DNA of 64,000 bases from Burkholderia sp. WSM2230 (GCF_000472445.1 NZ_AXAJ01000004.1:248001-312000); one strand, 5' to 3'; shown: positions 1 through 9,000, numbered from the stretch's first letter. Program-made: numbers and translations. Notes: generated from the sequence alone by a model not told the origin.

Positions 1-214
1 CTTGTTCATCTTCGACTCCGTCTAAAGGTAGTGCCGACGCAACATTGCGCCAGTGACCGTGCCGAGCAACGCTCATGCCCGGCACGTCTGCAGACGAATC
101 CACCGGGTTTTGAACCGATACAACCGACGTCGCGTCCACCCCGTCGAAAATTTTTTTTCACGCGAACCCTAAAGTTCCCCTCCAGCCCGCCGTAATAGCG
201 GCCATGGAGGAGCC

Positions 215-541
215 ATGGACCGCACACCCGTCACCCTGTCGGCATCATCGAAAACCGCTTTGATCGACGGCGACATCACGCATATCGCACGCGCGATGCG
301 GCTGTCCTTGCAAGGCGATCTGGCCGGCCCCATTCTGCCGCCGGCCTACTGGCGCGAGCGTCTTTACAAGCTGCTCGACATGGGCAGCCTGACGCACCCG
401 CAACTGTGCGCGGTGGACAGCCTTCTGCTGCAACTCGACCAGTTCGAAGCGCAGCCGCCGCTGCCTTGGGACGAACTCGCGCCCGCCACCGCAGCGCTCT
501 TTCCGCCGACGCACGAAGCCGGCGCCGGCCAGCGCGCCTGA
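215..541 (+). CDS. Conserved hypothetical protein, 108 aa
   Basis: Small soluble protein with no signal peptide or membrane segment. The ATG follows a good ribosome site (ATGGAGGAGCC, about 205-214). The middle (roughly residues 40-80, around PAYWRERLYKLLD) looks helical and ordered; the tail is Pro/Ala-rich. I do not recognise a functional domain. The size and style fit the many short Burkholderia-only proteins. It is the last gene before the lower-GC block that begins with the methyltransferase, so it may mark the edge of the conserved backbone. The coding call is good; function is unknown. Confidence 0.75.
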   Translation: MDRTPVTLSASSKTALIDGDITHIARAMRLSLQGDLAGPILPPAYWRERLYKLLDMGSLTHPQLCAVDSLLLQLDQFEAQPPLPWDELAPATAALFPPTHEAGAGQRA

Positions 542-631
542 CGCGGCGCCTTCGGCTCGACCGGAGGACGCCGGGCGCCTTGGCGCGCCTCGCGGGTCTC
601 ACGCGCACCCCGTCCTCGCGAAACTCGCTAT

Positions 632-661
632 AAAAAAAGGCCGCGAACCATGCCGCGGCCT
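632..661 (-). terminator. Intrinsic terminator read on the minus strand
   Basis: AGGCCGCG (638-645) pairs with CGCGGCCT (654-661), and an A-tract at 632-638 becomes a T-tract on the minus strand. No minus-strand gene ends here, because both neighbours are on the plus strand. It may be the remnant of a lost gene. Confidence 0.55.
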
Positions 662-834
662 CAACACGTCGCAACGCAGGGACTTCGCGTCACGCTGCTA
701 GCGTACACATGCAACCATGACAGGCGCATTTCGAGGCGGGCCTTTCCGGCGCGTCACATCGCGCCCCAAAATTCCTGGACAGGCGGTTGTCGAACGGTCA
801 AAATGTCCGCCAAAATTCCCAGCGAAAAGACAAC

Positions 835-2121
835 ATGACACGCGACATGACCCCGGCCACGAGGCACGATCTGCTCACACAGGCGTTGCAGGTCTATAGC
901 CAGGCGGAAATCGCGGCGCGCTGCGGAAAGAACGTTCGAACCATTCGCCGCTGGAAGAGCGATCAAACCTGTCCACGAATTGCGGAAGCCGCTTTGCGTG
1001 AGATGTTGCAAGCCGAACCACGCAACGGGCTTACGAAAAGCCAGCCTGATTTTCGTTTCATCGACCTCTTTGCCGGCATCGGCGGCATTCGGCGCGGCTT
1101 CGAAGCGCACGGCGGCCGGTGCGTCTTCACGAGCGAATGGAACGAGTTCTCGAAGAAGACCTACCAGCAGAATCATCGCGATGCGGACGACGCACACCAG
1201 TTCGTCGGCGATATCGTTTCCTTCGCGGAACAGGCGGTTCCGCCGCACGACGTGCTGCTCGCCGGTTTCCCCTGCCAGCCTTTCAGCATTGCCGGTGTGA
1301 GCAAGAAAAATTCGCTCGGCCGTCCGCATGGTTTCGAATGCACGACGCAGGGCACCCTGTTCTATGACGTCGCGCGCATCATCGATGCAAAGCGTCCAGT
1401 GGCGTTCCTGCTCGAGAACGTCAAGAACCTCATGTCGCACGACAAGGGCAATACGTTCCGCACGATTCTGGAAGTGCTGCGCGACGAACTGAAATACGAG
1501 GTTCACCATAAGGTAATCGACGGGCAACACTTCACGCCGCAACACCGCGAGCGGATCGTGATTGTCGGCTTCCGCGAACAAACCGATTTTTCTTTCGACG
1601 ACCTGCAATTGCCGACCAGCGGTCCGCGCCTTGCGTCTATCCTGCACAAGACCGACGGCAGCGAGCCGCTGTTGCCGCACGACGGCGAGCGCTTCTTCGA
1701 CCACGTGCGCCGCAACGTCCAACCGAAATACACGCTGACGCCGAACCTGTGGGCCTACCTGCAGGCTTATGCGGAGAAACATCGTGCGGCTGGGAATGGC
1801 TTCGGCTTCGGGCTGGTCACGCCGGCCAGCGTCACGCGCACGCTGTCGGCGCGTTATCACAAGGACGGCTCGGAGATTCTGCTCGCACAAGGCAAAGGCG
1901 AGCGGCCGCGCCGCCTGACGCCGCGCGAATGCGCGCGCCTGATGGGCTTTCCCGACGACTTCGTGATTCCCGTGAGCGATACGCAGGCGTATCGCCAGTT
2001 CGGCAACAGCGTGGTGGTGCCAGTCATGCGGGAAGTGGCGCGCATCATGACTCCGCATATCAGAGCGCTGCTCGCACAGGACTTTCAGCCTCAGCAAGCA
2101 CGAGCGCTGCTTCACGCGTAA
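835..2121 (+). CDS. dcm: Dcm-type DNA (cytosine-5) methyltransferase, 428 aa
   Basis: Methylates C5 of cytosine, by similarity in CCWGG sites. All core motifs are readable: [16 protein letters not shown] (SAM site), [11 protein letters not shown] (catalytic Cys), [35 protein letters not shown] and [12 protein letters not shown]. From the [10 protein letters not shown] block on it follows E. coli Dcm closely, including [12 protein letters not shown] just after the catalytic loop, so I call it a Dcm orthologue rather than a generic restriction methylase. The first 60 residues ([17 protein letters not shown]) look like a helix-turn-helix. The ATG at 835 is chosen; an in-frame TTG at 787 would add 16 residues. 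No restriction endonuclease lies beside it. A Vsr endonuclease, the usual partner, is at 12356-12802. GC is slightly below the rest of the window. Confidence 0.93.
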   Translation: MTRDMTPATRHDLLTQALQVYSQAEIAARCGKNVRTIRRWKSDQTCPRIAEAALREMLQAEPRNGLTKSQPDFRFIDLFAGIGGIRRGFEAHGGRCVFTSEWNEFSKKTYQQNHRDADDAHQFVGDIVSFAEQAVPPHDVLLAGFPCQPFSIAGVSKKNSLGRPHGFECTTQGTLFYDVARIIDAKRPVAFLLENVKNLMSHDKGNTFRTILEVLRDELKYEVHHKVIDGQHFTPQHRERIVIVGFREQTDFSFDDLQLPTSGPRLASILHKTDGSEPLLPHDGERFFDHVRRNVQPKYTLTPNLWAYLQAYAEKHRAAGNGFGFGLVTPASVTRTLSARYHKDGSEILLAQGKGERPRRLTPRECARLMGFPDDFVIPVSDTQAYRQFGNSVVVPVMREVARIMTPHIRALLAQDFQPQQARALLHA

Positions 2122-2183
2122 TCATGCGTGCAGCGCAGTCCGGTCGGGTAAGAGCCCCGCACCGGACCGCGCGGCCGCTAGGC

Positions 2184-2879
2184 TCAGCCTGCGGGGCTCA
2201 TCGCGGCTTCGTGAATCAGCGCCGCGACTTCCGCAGGCCGCGACGCGAGCGACGCATGACTTGCCTCGAGCGTCACGATCTTCCTGGCGTTAAGCCGTGC
2301 GGACATCATCTTCTGATTCTCAGGATGGATCATCCGGTCCTCACTGGAAATCTGGTACCACGAGGGCTTCTTCGCCCACGCAGGAGAAGTAATCTGGTCT
2401 CCGAACGTTCCGGCTAGCGGCGCTTTTTGCGTAACGGCCATGACGAGCGCCTCGTCGGCAGCCAGGTCCTGACAGAAGCTCTGATGGAACTTCTCCGGCT
2501 TGATCCAGAGATAGCCGTCGCTGTCGGGCTCGAGGTTCGCCGCCGCATCCGGCAGCCGCTGCTGCGTAATGCCGCCGGGACTCTCGCCCTTGTCCGGAGC
2601 AAACGCCGCGACATACACGAGCCCTGCTACATCCGGATGATTGCCCGCTTGCGTGATCACCGCGCCGCCATACGAGTGTCCGACCAACAGAACCGGGCCA
2701 CCACACTGCGCGATCATCTTGCGGGTTCGTTCGACGTCATCCGCAAGCGACGTCAAGGGCAATTCAACTGCGCGGATCGATTCATAACCTTTGCGCGCGA
2801 GCTCGACGATGACCTTGCTCCAATGGGCGGCGCCGCCCCAAAAACCGTGCACCAGCAAGATCGCAGGCTGATTGCTCAT
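2184..2879 (-). CDS. Alpha/beta hydrolase, 231 aa
   Basis: Small cytoplasmic alpha/beta-fold hydrolase of the esterase or salicylate-esterase-like type. Visible features are the oxyanion segment LLVHGFWGGAAHW near residue 10, the nucleophile elbow GHSYGG near residue 68 (Ser nucleophile), an acid region around SSEDRMIHPE, and a late His in LEASHASL. There is no signal peptide. It is transcribed towards dcm and ends 60 bp from it. The LysR gene upstream runs the same way with a 150 bp gap, so co-regulation is possible. The substrate cannot be read from sequence. Confidence 0.88.
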   Translation of the reverse strand: MSNQPAILLVHGFWGGAAHWSKVIVELARKGYESIRAVELPLTSLADDVERTRKMIAQCGGPVLLVGHSYGGAVITQAGNHPDVAGLVYVAAFAPDKGESPGGITQQRLPDAAANLEPDSDGYLWIKPEKFHQSFCQDLAADEALVMAVTQKAPLAGTFGDQITSPAWAKKPSWYQISSEDRMIHPENQKMMSARLNARKIVTLEASHASLASRPAEVAALIHEAAMSPAG

Positions 2880-3029
2880 TACAGCACTCCTGTTTGTTCG
2901 AATGGTAATTGTTGTGCGCTGACCGCGGCATCGATCGACTCCGCGGTGCGCGCGAGACGCGTCAACCGCTGCCCCGGAAGACAGTGGTCGATACCATCAT
3001 AGGTCCATTAAAACGAAACGCAGGGAAAG

Positions 3030-3956
3030 TTATCGGCGTGTGGCGAGCTCGAGCGCGGAGAGGCCGATCGCGTCCAGACGCGAGCGGAGAACCTCGATGA
3101 AATGCCGCGTCAACAAGGAGGGCGCCGTGTGCGCGCGCATCGCCATGCGCACGGGAACATCTATCGCCGGTTCGAGCGGCTTCACCAGCAACTGGCCGGC
3201 AAAGGTATTCGCCACATACGGATTGACGATGCCCACGCCATTGCCCGCGCTCACTAGCGCGCAGATCGTAATAGACGACGTGGTCTGGATCGCGAAGTCC
3301 GTCGGCATATCGTGTGCGTCCAGCACCGCCTTGATCGCGATGGTCAGGTCGTCCATCTCGCCGAGAGAAAGCAGACGCTCGTCATGCAATGCTTTCACAT
3401 GCACCGTGTGCTGCGCTTCCAGCCGATGGCCGAGCGGCAGCACGCAGACAGCGGGCACCGTCTTGATGATCTCCGTCTGGAAGTCGAGTTCGTCGAGCTT
3501 GCCAGTGGTCAAAATCAGATCGAAGAGTTCTTGCCGCAGCAGGTCGGTCAATTGCGGCGTCGCGGCCGTCTGCACGTTCAGATAGGTCTGCGGAAAACGC
3601 GTGCGGAATTCGCGAATGACCTGCGGCAACAGACCGGTGCCCAACGTGGGCGTACAACCAATGTGCAATGCGCCCGTGCCTGACTTGCGCAGGATCGAGA
3701 CTACGGACTCGATGTTCTCAAGACCGTTGAAATGCTTCTGCACGGTCTTGTACAGCAGTTGCCCCTCGCTCGTCGGCCGCAGCCTGCCCTGATGCATCTC
3801 GAACAGCTTCAGCCCGGAGGAGCTTTGCAGTTCGGCGAGGCGCCGGCTGATGGACGGCTGCGTGGTGTTCAGCGCCGCGGCGGCTGCAGTCGTCGTACCC
3901 ATCTGCATGACGGCGCGAAACGCCTGGATCTGTTGAAAGTTCAGTGGCCGGGTCAT
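3030..3956 (-). CDS. LysR-family transcriptional regulator, 308 aa
   Basis: N-terminal winged HTH (FQQIQAFRAVMQMGTTTAAA, then NTTQPSISRRLAELQ, residues 8-45), followed by a substrate-binding periplasmic-like effector domain (about 90-300). Length is normal for LTTRs. The protein resembles the NocR/OccR-like group that controls opine or amino-acid catabolism, a loose impression only. It is divergent from the beta-propeller/glt operon at 4135, and the region between holds a perfect LysR-type dyad (3988-4010). It therefore probably controls that operon and itself, with an imported solute as effector (inference). Confidence 0.92.
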   Translation of the reverse strand: MTRPLNFQQIQAFRAVMQMGTTTAAAAALNTTQPSISRRLAELQSSSGLKLFEMHQGRLRPTSEGQLLYKTVQKHFNGLENIESVVSILRKSGTGALHIGCTPTLGTGLLPQVIREFRTRFPQTYLNVQTAATPQLTDLLRQELFDLILTTGKLDELDFQTEIIKTVPAVCVLPLGHRLEAQHTVHVKALHDERLLSLGEMDDLTIAIKAVLDAHDMPTDFAIQTTSSITICALVSAGNGVGIVNPYVANTFAGQLLVKPLEPAIDVPVRMAMRAHTAPSLLTRHFIEVLRSRLDAIGLSALELATRR

Positions 3957-3987
3957 GTGGGGACAATCCGATCGACTCGTCGGGTGG

Positions 3988-4010
3988 GACTATACCAAAA
4001 GTGAATAGTC
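3988..4010. promoter_or_regulatory. LysR-type operator GACTAT-N11-ATAGTC
   Basis: A perfect 6-bp dyad with an 11-bp centre, containing the T-N11-A core used by LysR proteins. It lies 31 bp upstream of the LysR start (3956) and 125 bp upstream of the divergent gene (4135). The flanks are AT-rich, as expected for overlapping promoters. Confidence 0.6.
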
Positions 4011-4134
4011 GTACGGCAAAAATGAATTATCTGACATTGCCGCGCGGGCGATATCCTTCAGCCATTGTTCGCATCGGCAGAGGCAGCCGGCGCTTTCGTT
4101 GCTTTCCCTGCTTTCCACTCAACCCGGCCCGCTC

Positions 4135-5457
4135 ATGACCGCTTCGTCGCAATGCACTGTTGACCGCCCTTGTCCGCGTGCAGGATCCGTCAAACATCCA
4201 TGCCCGATCCGGCGAATAGGCGCGGGCGATCGGCATCATTTCTTCGGCTACTACAACAAGAGCGCCTGGGACCGCACCGGACGCTACGTGCTCGGCAACC
4301 GGCTCGCAATGATGGACGCGCCTCTCACTCCCGAGTTGCCCGCGGAAGTCGGCTATTTCGACATTCAGGATGGCGAATCATTTCGCGCAATCGACACGAC
4401 CACCGCCTGGAACTGGCAAATGGGCTGCCAGTTGCAGTGGCTCGACGGCGAGCCTGGCCGCAAGCTGATCTACAACACACGCACCGGCGATCTGTCAGCG
4501 CGTTATCCGGGTTTCGGCGCAATCGTTTTCGACATCGATAGCGACAGAAAGACGGCGCTCCCCATGCCGGTCTATGTGTGCGCGCCCAATAGCCGCTATG
4601 CCCTTTGCGTCGATTACCGGAGGCTCTACGTCACGCACGAAACAATTGGCTACAGCGAGCATGGCGGCCCGTTCCCGGTGCCGCTCGCACCGGCGGACGA
4701 CGGCATACACCGCATGGATCTCGCATCGGGCAAAACCACGCTGATCGTGAGCTACGACGATTTGCGCCGGTTCAACCACGTTGCGTCGATGGAGCGCGCC
4801 ATTCACTGGGTGAGCCACATCGAGATCAATCCTGCGTCGTCGCGCGTGCTGTTCCTGCACCGCTGGACTGAACGCACCGCCGACGAAACCTGCTTTTTGC
4901 ATCGGCTCATCACGATGAATCCGGACGGCTCTGCCATGCGCCTGCTCGAATGCTCGGACCACCCGTTGCCGCAACTGGCGGATGATTTCGATCCTTCCGC
5001 GGTCGGCACGTTCGACTACGAGAAGTCCGAGTACCAGATATCGCATCCGCTCTGGCAAGACGATTCGCACATCGTCGTGTGGGGTCCTCACGCCGGCAGC
5101 ATCCACTATCACCTGTATGAAGACCGCGAGGGCGGCCATGTGCAGGTGATCGGCCGCGATCTGCTGACCGAAAACGGGCACATGAGTTTTTCGCCCGTCG
5201 ACAGGCGCTGGCTGTTGTCGGACACCTACCCCGACTCGCAGACCAACACGCGCGTTCTGTTTCTGTACGACATGCACGAAGGCATGCGCTACGAGATCGG
5301 CGAATTCTATGCACCGCCGGATCTGAAAAAAGAAAACCGTTGCGATCTGCACCCCCGCTGGAATCACAACGGCAGCGCCGTTTGCATCGATTCAGTTCAC
5401 GAAGGCGCACGGCAGATGTACGTGATCGACGTCTCGCTGATTACCGGCACGCGCTGA
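4135..5457 (+). CDS. Beta-propeller-like protein of unknown function, 440 aa
   Basis: Predicted all-beta protein with repeated blade-like segments ending in aromatic/Asp motifs (for example HHFFGYYNKSAWD near the start, QLQWLDGEPGRKLIYN, ENGHMSFSPVDRRWLLSD, and HPRWNHNGSAVCIDSVHEGA near the end). The last motif resembles TolB/oligogalacturonate-lyase-like propellers, but I cannot see the lyase's metal-binding residues with confidence. No signal peptide is visible from this ATG, so it is probably cytoplasmic. An in-frame TTG at 4099 would add 12 residues. It heads a likely operon with gltIJK (84 bp before the next start) under the divergent LysR at 3030-3956. Its role could be to process or sense the imported compound (inference). 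Confidence 0.8.
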   Translation: MTASSQCTVDRPCPRAGSVKHPCPIRRIGAGDRHHFFGYYNKSAWDRTGRYVLGNRLAMMDAPLTPELPAEVGYFDIQDGESFRAIDTTTAWNWQMGCQLQWLDGEPGRKLIYNTRTGDLSARYPGFGAIVFDIDSDRKTALPMPVYVCAPNSRYALCVDYRRLYVTHETIGYSEHGGPFPVPLAPADDGIHRMDLASGKTTLIVSYDDLRRFNHVASMERAIHWVSHIEINPASSRVLFLHRWTERTADETCFLHRLITMNPDGSAMRLLECSDHPLPQLADDFDPSAVGTFDYEKSEYQISHPLWQDDSHIVVWGPHAGSIHYHLYEDREGGHVQVIGRDLLTENGHMSFSPVDRRWLLSDTYPDSQTNTRVLFLYDMHEGMRYEIGEFYAPPDLKKENRCDLHPRWNHNGSAVCIDSVHEGARQMYVIDVSLITGTR

Positions 5458-5541
5458 AAGCAACACCGGCAAAAGAATCGACTCGCGGTTTCACGACCGC
5501 GCTTTTCGGGGAGCCCCAAAATGCCCATCCTGGAGACGACC

Positions 5542-6483
5542 ATGAAACAGCAGCACCCCGTGCGCGTTCTGGCACGCAGCCGCGTCGCGATCGCCGCCAT
5601 CGCCATCACCCTCGTGGCATTGAATGCGTTCAACGAAGCGAGAGCGGCGCAACCCGAGCTGACGGGCACGCTGCTGAAAGTCAGCGAGGAACATGTGATT
5701 ACCATCGGCTATCGCGATGCATCGGTTCCGTTCTCTTATTACGATGCCAACCAGAAGCCGATCGGCTACTCCATCGACATTGCGCATCTGATTGTCGAGC
5801 GCATCAAGACCGAACTGAAGCTTCAGGATCTGAAGGTCCGTACGATTCCGATCACCTCGCAGAACCGGATCTCGCTGCTTCAGAACGGCACCATCGACTT
5901 CGAATGCACGAGCACCACGAACAACGCGGAGCGCGCGCAGCAGGTGTCGTTTTCAAACAGTTTCTTTACGATCGGTACGCGTCTGCTCGTCAGCACGAAA
6001 TCGGGCATCAAGGACTTCGCCGATCTGAAAGGCAAAACGGTGGTGGTCGGCGCGGGGACTACTTCGGAAAAAATCCTGCGCAAGATGAATGTCGAGAAGT
6101 CGATGGGAATGGACATCATCAGCGCGAAAGATCACACCGAATCTTTCCTCATGCTGTCCACCCGCCGCGCCAAAGCGATGATGATGGACGACGCGTTGCT
6201 CGCCGGCGAACGCGCAAAAGCGCGCAATCCCGAGGATTACGAAATTGTCGGCACACCGCAGACGCACGAGGCATACGGCTGCATGCTGCGCAAGAACGAC
6301 GCGCCGATGAAAGCGATCATGGACGCCGCAATCGCCGACGCACAAAAGTCCGGTCTTGCGGCGAAGCTGTATCAGCGCTGGTTCCAGCAGCCTATCCCGC
6401 CAAAGCGCGTGAACCTCGGCTTGCCGCTCTCCCCGCGCATGCAGGCACTGTTTGCGAATCCCAACGACAAGCCGACGTCCTGA
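5542..6483 (+). CDS. gltI: Glutamate/aspartate-type ABC transporter binding protein, 313 aa
   Basis: Periplasmic family-3 solute-binding protein. A signal peptide (RSRVAIAAIAITLVALNAF, cleavage near ARA-AQPE) precedes the mature domain. It tracks E. coli GltI through long stretches: VPFSYYD, IPITSQNRISLLQNGT, DFECTSTTNNAERA, GTTSEKIL and AYGCMLRKNDAPMK. The ATG at 5542 has a GGAGACGACC ribosome site; an upstream in-frame ATG at 5521 is less likely. It is followed by both permeases. Ligand class: acidic amino acids by family, though neighbourhood and divergence leave the true ligand open. Confidence 0.92.
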   Translation: MKQQHPVRVLARSRVAIAAIAITLVALNAFNEARAAQPELTGTLLKVSEEHVITIGYRDASVPFSYYDANQKPIGYSIDIAHLIVERIKTELKLQDLKVRTIPITSQNRISLLQNGTIDFECTSTTNNAERAQQVSFSNSFFTIGTRLLVSTKSGIKDFADLKGKTVVVGAGTTSEKILRKMNVEKSMGMDIISAKDHTESFLMLSTRRAKAMMMDDALLAGERAKARNPEDYEIVGTPQTHEAYGCMLRKNDAPMKAIMDAAIADAQKSGLAAKLYQRWFQQPIPPKRVNLGLPLSPRMQALFANPNDKPTS

Positions 6484-6549
6484 GCCGCGTCGAACGACTG
6501 TAACGACTTGCATTAACACGCGCCGACGCGCGCAGGCTGGAGGGATTCC

Positions 6550-7287
6550 ATGGATTACAGATGGCACTGGGGCGTGCTGCTGCAGCCCGTTGCTACCGGC
6601 GAGCCCGCCACCTACTTCGACTGGCTGCTGTCCGGACTCGTCAATACCGTTGAATTGACATTGCTCGCCTTCTCGCTCGCGCTCGCGTTGGGCACCGTGT
6701 TCGGCGTGATGCGTACCTTGCCCAACCGCGCCGCAAGTGCAGCGAGCGCCGCGTATGTGTCGATTTTTCGCGGCGTACCGCTTATCGTGCAGTTCTTTAT
6801 CTGGTTCTTCGTCGTGCCGGAACTGCTGCCGGGCGCTGCTGGCGACTGGCTAAAAAGCCTGCCCTCGCATCCGCAGTTTCTGATTGCATCGGTAGTTTCC
6901 CTTGGCGTGTACACCGGTTCGCGAATCTGCGAGCAAGTGCGTGCCGGCATTCTGGCCCGCCCAGTAGGACAGTTCCATGCAGCTTTCGCACTCGGACTCA
7001 CGCGTGCACAGGCCTATCGCTACGTGCTGTTGCCGGTTACGTTTCGCACAATATTGGGTCCGCTGACATCCGAGTTTCTCATCATATCCAAGAACTCGGC
7101 CGTGGCATCCACCATCGGTTTGCTGGAACTGTCGGGCGAGGCGCGGCAACTCGTCGACTACACCGCGCAGCCGTACGAGTCGTTTATCTGCGTGACGCTG
7201 GCATATGTAGGACTCAATTTCGCGATGCTGCGCGGCATGCGCTGGGTCCGCCGGCGCACCGCGCTGCCCCGAACGGTTGGGAGCTGA
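6550..7287 (+). CDS. gltJ: GltJ-like ABC transporter inner-membrane permease, 245 aa
   Basis: HisM/GltJ-type permease with about five hydrophobic segments and the conserved YVSIFRGVPLIVQFFIWFF block near residue 75. The EAA-type loop (QFHAAFALGLTRAQAYRYVLLP), which docks on the ATPase, is near residue 140. It pairs with the next gene as a heterodimeric channel. The start ATG follows CTGGAGGGATTCC. Six base pairs separate it from gltK. The matching ATPase gene downstream is broken, so a working importer would need another ATPase. Confidence 0.9.
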   Translation: MDYRWHWGVLLQPVATGEPATYFDWLLSGLVNTVELTLLAFSLALALGTVFGVMRTLPNRAASAASAAYVSIFRGVPLIVQFFIWFFVVPELLPGAAGDWLKSLPSHPQFLIASVVSLGVYTGSRICEQVRAGILARPVGQFHAAFALGLTRAQAYRYVLLPVTFRTILGPLTSEFLIISKNSAVASTIGLLELSGEARQLVDYTAQPYESFICVTLAYVGLNFAMLRGMRWVRRRTALPRTVGS

Positions 7288-7292
7288 CATCT

Positions 7293-7970
7293 ATGTTCGA
7301 GATGGACTGGCAAGCGCTCATCGACTCAAGAGACGTCCTGCTCTCAGGCATGAAAATCACATTGCAGATCACCGTTGTCGCGATTCTGGCTGGCCTTGCG
7401 TGGGGCACGGTGCTGGCGGTGTTCAGCATGTCCTCGCATCGTCCGCTGCGTATTTTCTCCCAAGCGTATGTGTCGCTGTTCCGGTCGATTCCGCTCGTCA
7501 TGCTGCTGTTGTGGTTCTTTCTGATCGTGCCGCAACTGCTGAAGGCACTATTCAGTCTTCCTTCGACAGTGGACTTGCGGCTCATTTCAGCACTGACAGC
7601 CTATTCATTACTCGAGGCAGCGTTCTTCTGCGAAATCATTCGCGCAGGCATTGCAAGCCTGCCGAGCGGACAGTTTCAGGCGGGATACGCACTCGGTATG
7701 ACATCGGGCCAGACGCTGCGCTATGTGATCTTGCCGCAGGCGTTTCGCGCAATGGTGCCGCTTGCGCTCACGCAATGCATCGTCATCTTTCAGGACACGT
7801 CGCTTGTCTATGTGATCGCGCTTGGCGATTTCTTTCGGCGCGTGACCGCGATCGGCGAGCGCGACGGCACTATCGTACCCATGCTGCTCGTCGCGGGCCT
7901 GGCTTACTGGGCGATCACAACCGTGCTGATCGCGATCACCAATGGCGTCCGTATGAGACTCGCAAAATGA
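7293..7970 (+). CDS. gltK: GltK-like ABC transporter inner-membrane permease, 225 aa
   Basis: Second permease of the gltIJK set. It matches E. coli GltK strikingly: LFRSIPLVMLLLWFFLIVPQLL, EIIRAGIASLPSGQ, ALGMTSGQTLRYVILPQA (EAA loop) and FQDTSLVYVIALGDFFRR, then ERDGT. There are about five membrane segments. Its stop codon overlaps the ATG of the ATPase remnant at 7967 (ATGA), the normal coupled arrangement for this operon type. The permease itself looks intact. Confidence 0.91.
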   Translation: MFEMDWQALIDSRDVLLSGMKITLQITVVAILAGLAWGTVLAVFSMSSHRPLRIFSQAYVSLFRSIPLVMLLLWFFLIVPQLLKALFSLPSTVDLRLISALTAYSLLEAAFFCEIIRAGIASLPSGQFQAGYALGMTSGQTLRYVILPQAFRAMVPLALTQCIVIFQDTSLVYVIALGDFFRRVTAIGERDGTIVPMLLVAGLAYWAITTVLIAITNGVRMRLAK

Positions 7971-8146
7971 TTGCACTGAACGACCTTTCGAAATGGCATG
8001 AACAGTTCCCGGTACTGGACAACTGTTCGCTCCGCGTGCACGAAAGCGCGGTTGTAGTCGTATGCGGACCTCCGAGCTCGGACAAATCAACGTTGATCAA
8101 GACGATCAACGGTCCTGAGCCGATTCACCGCCAGCGCGCCAGATGA
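7967..8146 (+). pseudogene. Truncated GltL-like ABC ATPase remnant, 59 codons
   Basis: The reading frame starts exactly where gltL should (ATGA overlap with gltK) and aligns to the first 58 or so residues of GltL: MIALNDLSKW, then VLDNCSLRVHE, VVVVCGPPSSDKSTLIKTI and NGPEP. The family is normally about 240 aa. The Walker A reads GPPSSDKST instead of GPSGSGKST, losing two glycines. The Q-loop, the LSGGQ signature and Walker B are missing altogether. The frame stops where the next LysR gene starts (ATGA at 8143). It cannot be a functional ATPase; it is most likely a decayed end left by the junction that brought in the LysR gene. Confidence 0.85.
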
Positions 8147-9000
8147 CGAGCAGTGCAAGCCACGACACGCAACTGCGCATGTTCGTCGCGGTGGCGAAAT
8201 CTCATTCGCTGCGCGCGGCGGCGGACGCTGTCGGCATCACGCAGCCGGCCTTGAGCCGGCACGTTCAGTCACTCGAACTGAAGCTGGGCCACGCCCTGTT
8301 CAGGCGCCACGGACGCGGCATGCAGCTCACGTCCGACGGCGAGGCGCTATTCCGGACGGTGGAACCGCTCCTTGACGCACTCGACGAGTCCGTCTCGCAT
8401 GCCGCGGCGCACGGCCCCGGTTGGGGACTTTCGCTGCGCATCGCCACTGTGCAGACGCTGATCGGACATTTCATTCCCAACTTCAGCAAGGAGCTGTTGC
8501 GGATCTATCCGCAGACGCGGCTTTCGCTGCAATGCGACAGTTCGAGCCACGTCGTCGAAATGGTTTTACGCGGCATGGCCGACCTGGGTCTGACCTATTC
8601 GACCGATCTGAGCACCACCGACCTGCAAAGCGTCGATCTTCACGAAGAACGCCTCGCTCTTTATCACAGCGCCAACATGGATATCAGCCGCGAAGCGATG
8701 TCTCGCCTCTCTGAGCTGAAGCTGATCCTGCCACCCCGTCATTTCGGAGTGCGACGCTATGTGGAGCGCGTGCTGGGCTGCGCGATACAGCCATCAATTG
8801 AATGCGACTCGCTGGAGCTCTCATTGCGCATGGCGTCGGTTAGCCGCGCCATTGCATTGTTGCCGGAACACGTCCCCGATGATTTAATAGCGAGCTGCGA
8901 TTTGAAGCGCATAATCCTCGCGGATATTCCCCCCTCGGCGGCTTGTCGCCTTCTGGCGAGTTCAAAGCCGGAAACCCGTGGTACTGGACACGGCGATTGA
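8143..9000 (+). CDS. LysR-family transcriptional regulator, 285 aa
   Basis: N-terminal HTH (LRMFVAVAKSHSLRAAADAV, then ITQPALSRHVQSLE, residues 11-45) and an LTTR effector domain to about residue 270. It resembles the GbpR/CbbR-like group in the linker. The ATG overlaps the stop of the ATPase remnant, so it is probably translated from the gltIJK transcript and coupled to the remnant. That may explain why the short frame stays open. The last 20 residues (SSKPETRGTGHGD) are weakly conserved in style and may reflect a changed 3' end. No divergent target gene is present. Confidence 0.88.
   Translation: MTSSASHDTQLRMFVAVAKSHSLRAAADAVGITQPALSRHVQSLELKLGHALFRRHGRGMQLTSDGEALFRTVEPLLDALDESVSHAAAHGPGWGLSLRIATVQTLIGHFIPNFSKELLRIYPQTRLSLQCDSSSHVVEMVLRGMADLGLTYSTDLSTTDLQSVDLHEERLALYHSANMDISREAMSRLSELKLILPPRHFGVRRYVERVLGCAIQPSIECDSLELSLRMASVSRAIALLPEHVPDDLIASCDLKRIILADIPPSAACRLLASSKPETRGTGHGD

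Noticed and set aside
799..811. CAAAATGTCCGCC shared with 49805-49817, considered as insertion-sequence end remnants
   Set aside because: A 13-base match is expected by chance many times over in 64 kb, and no transposase or target duplication is seen beside either copy.
754..2115. 453-codon minus-strand frame opposite dcm
   Set aside because: No family motifs; dcm on the plus strand has the full methyltransferase set.
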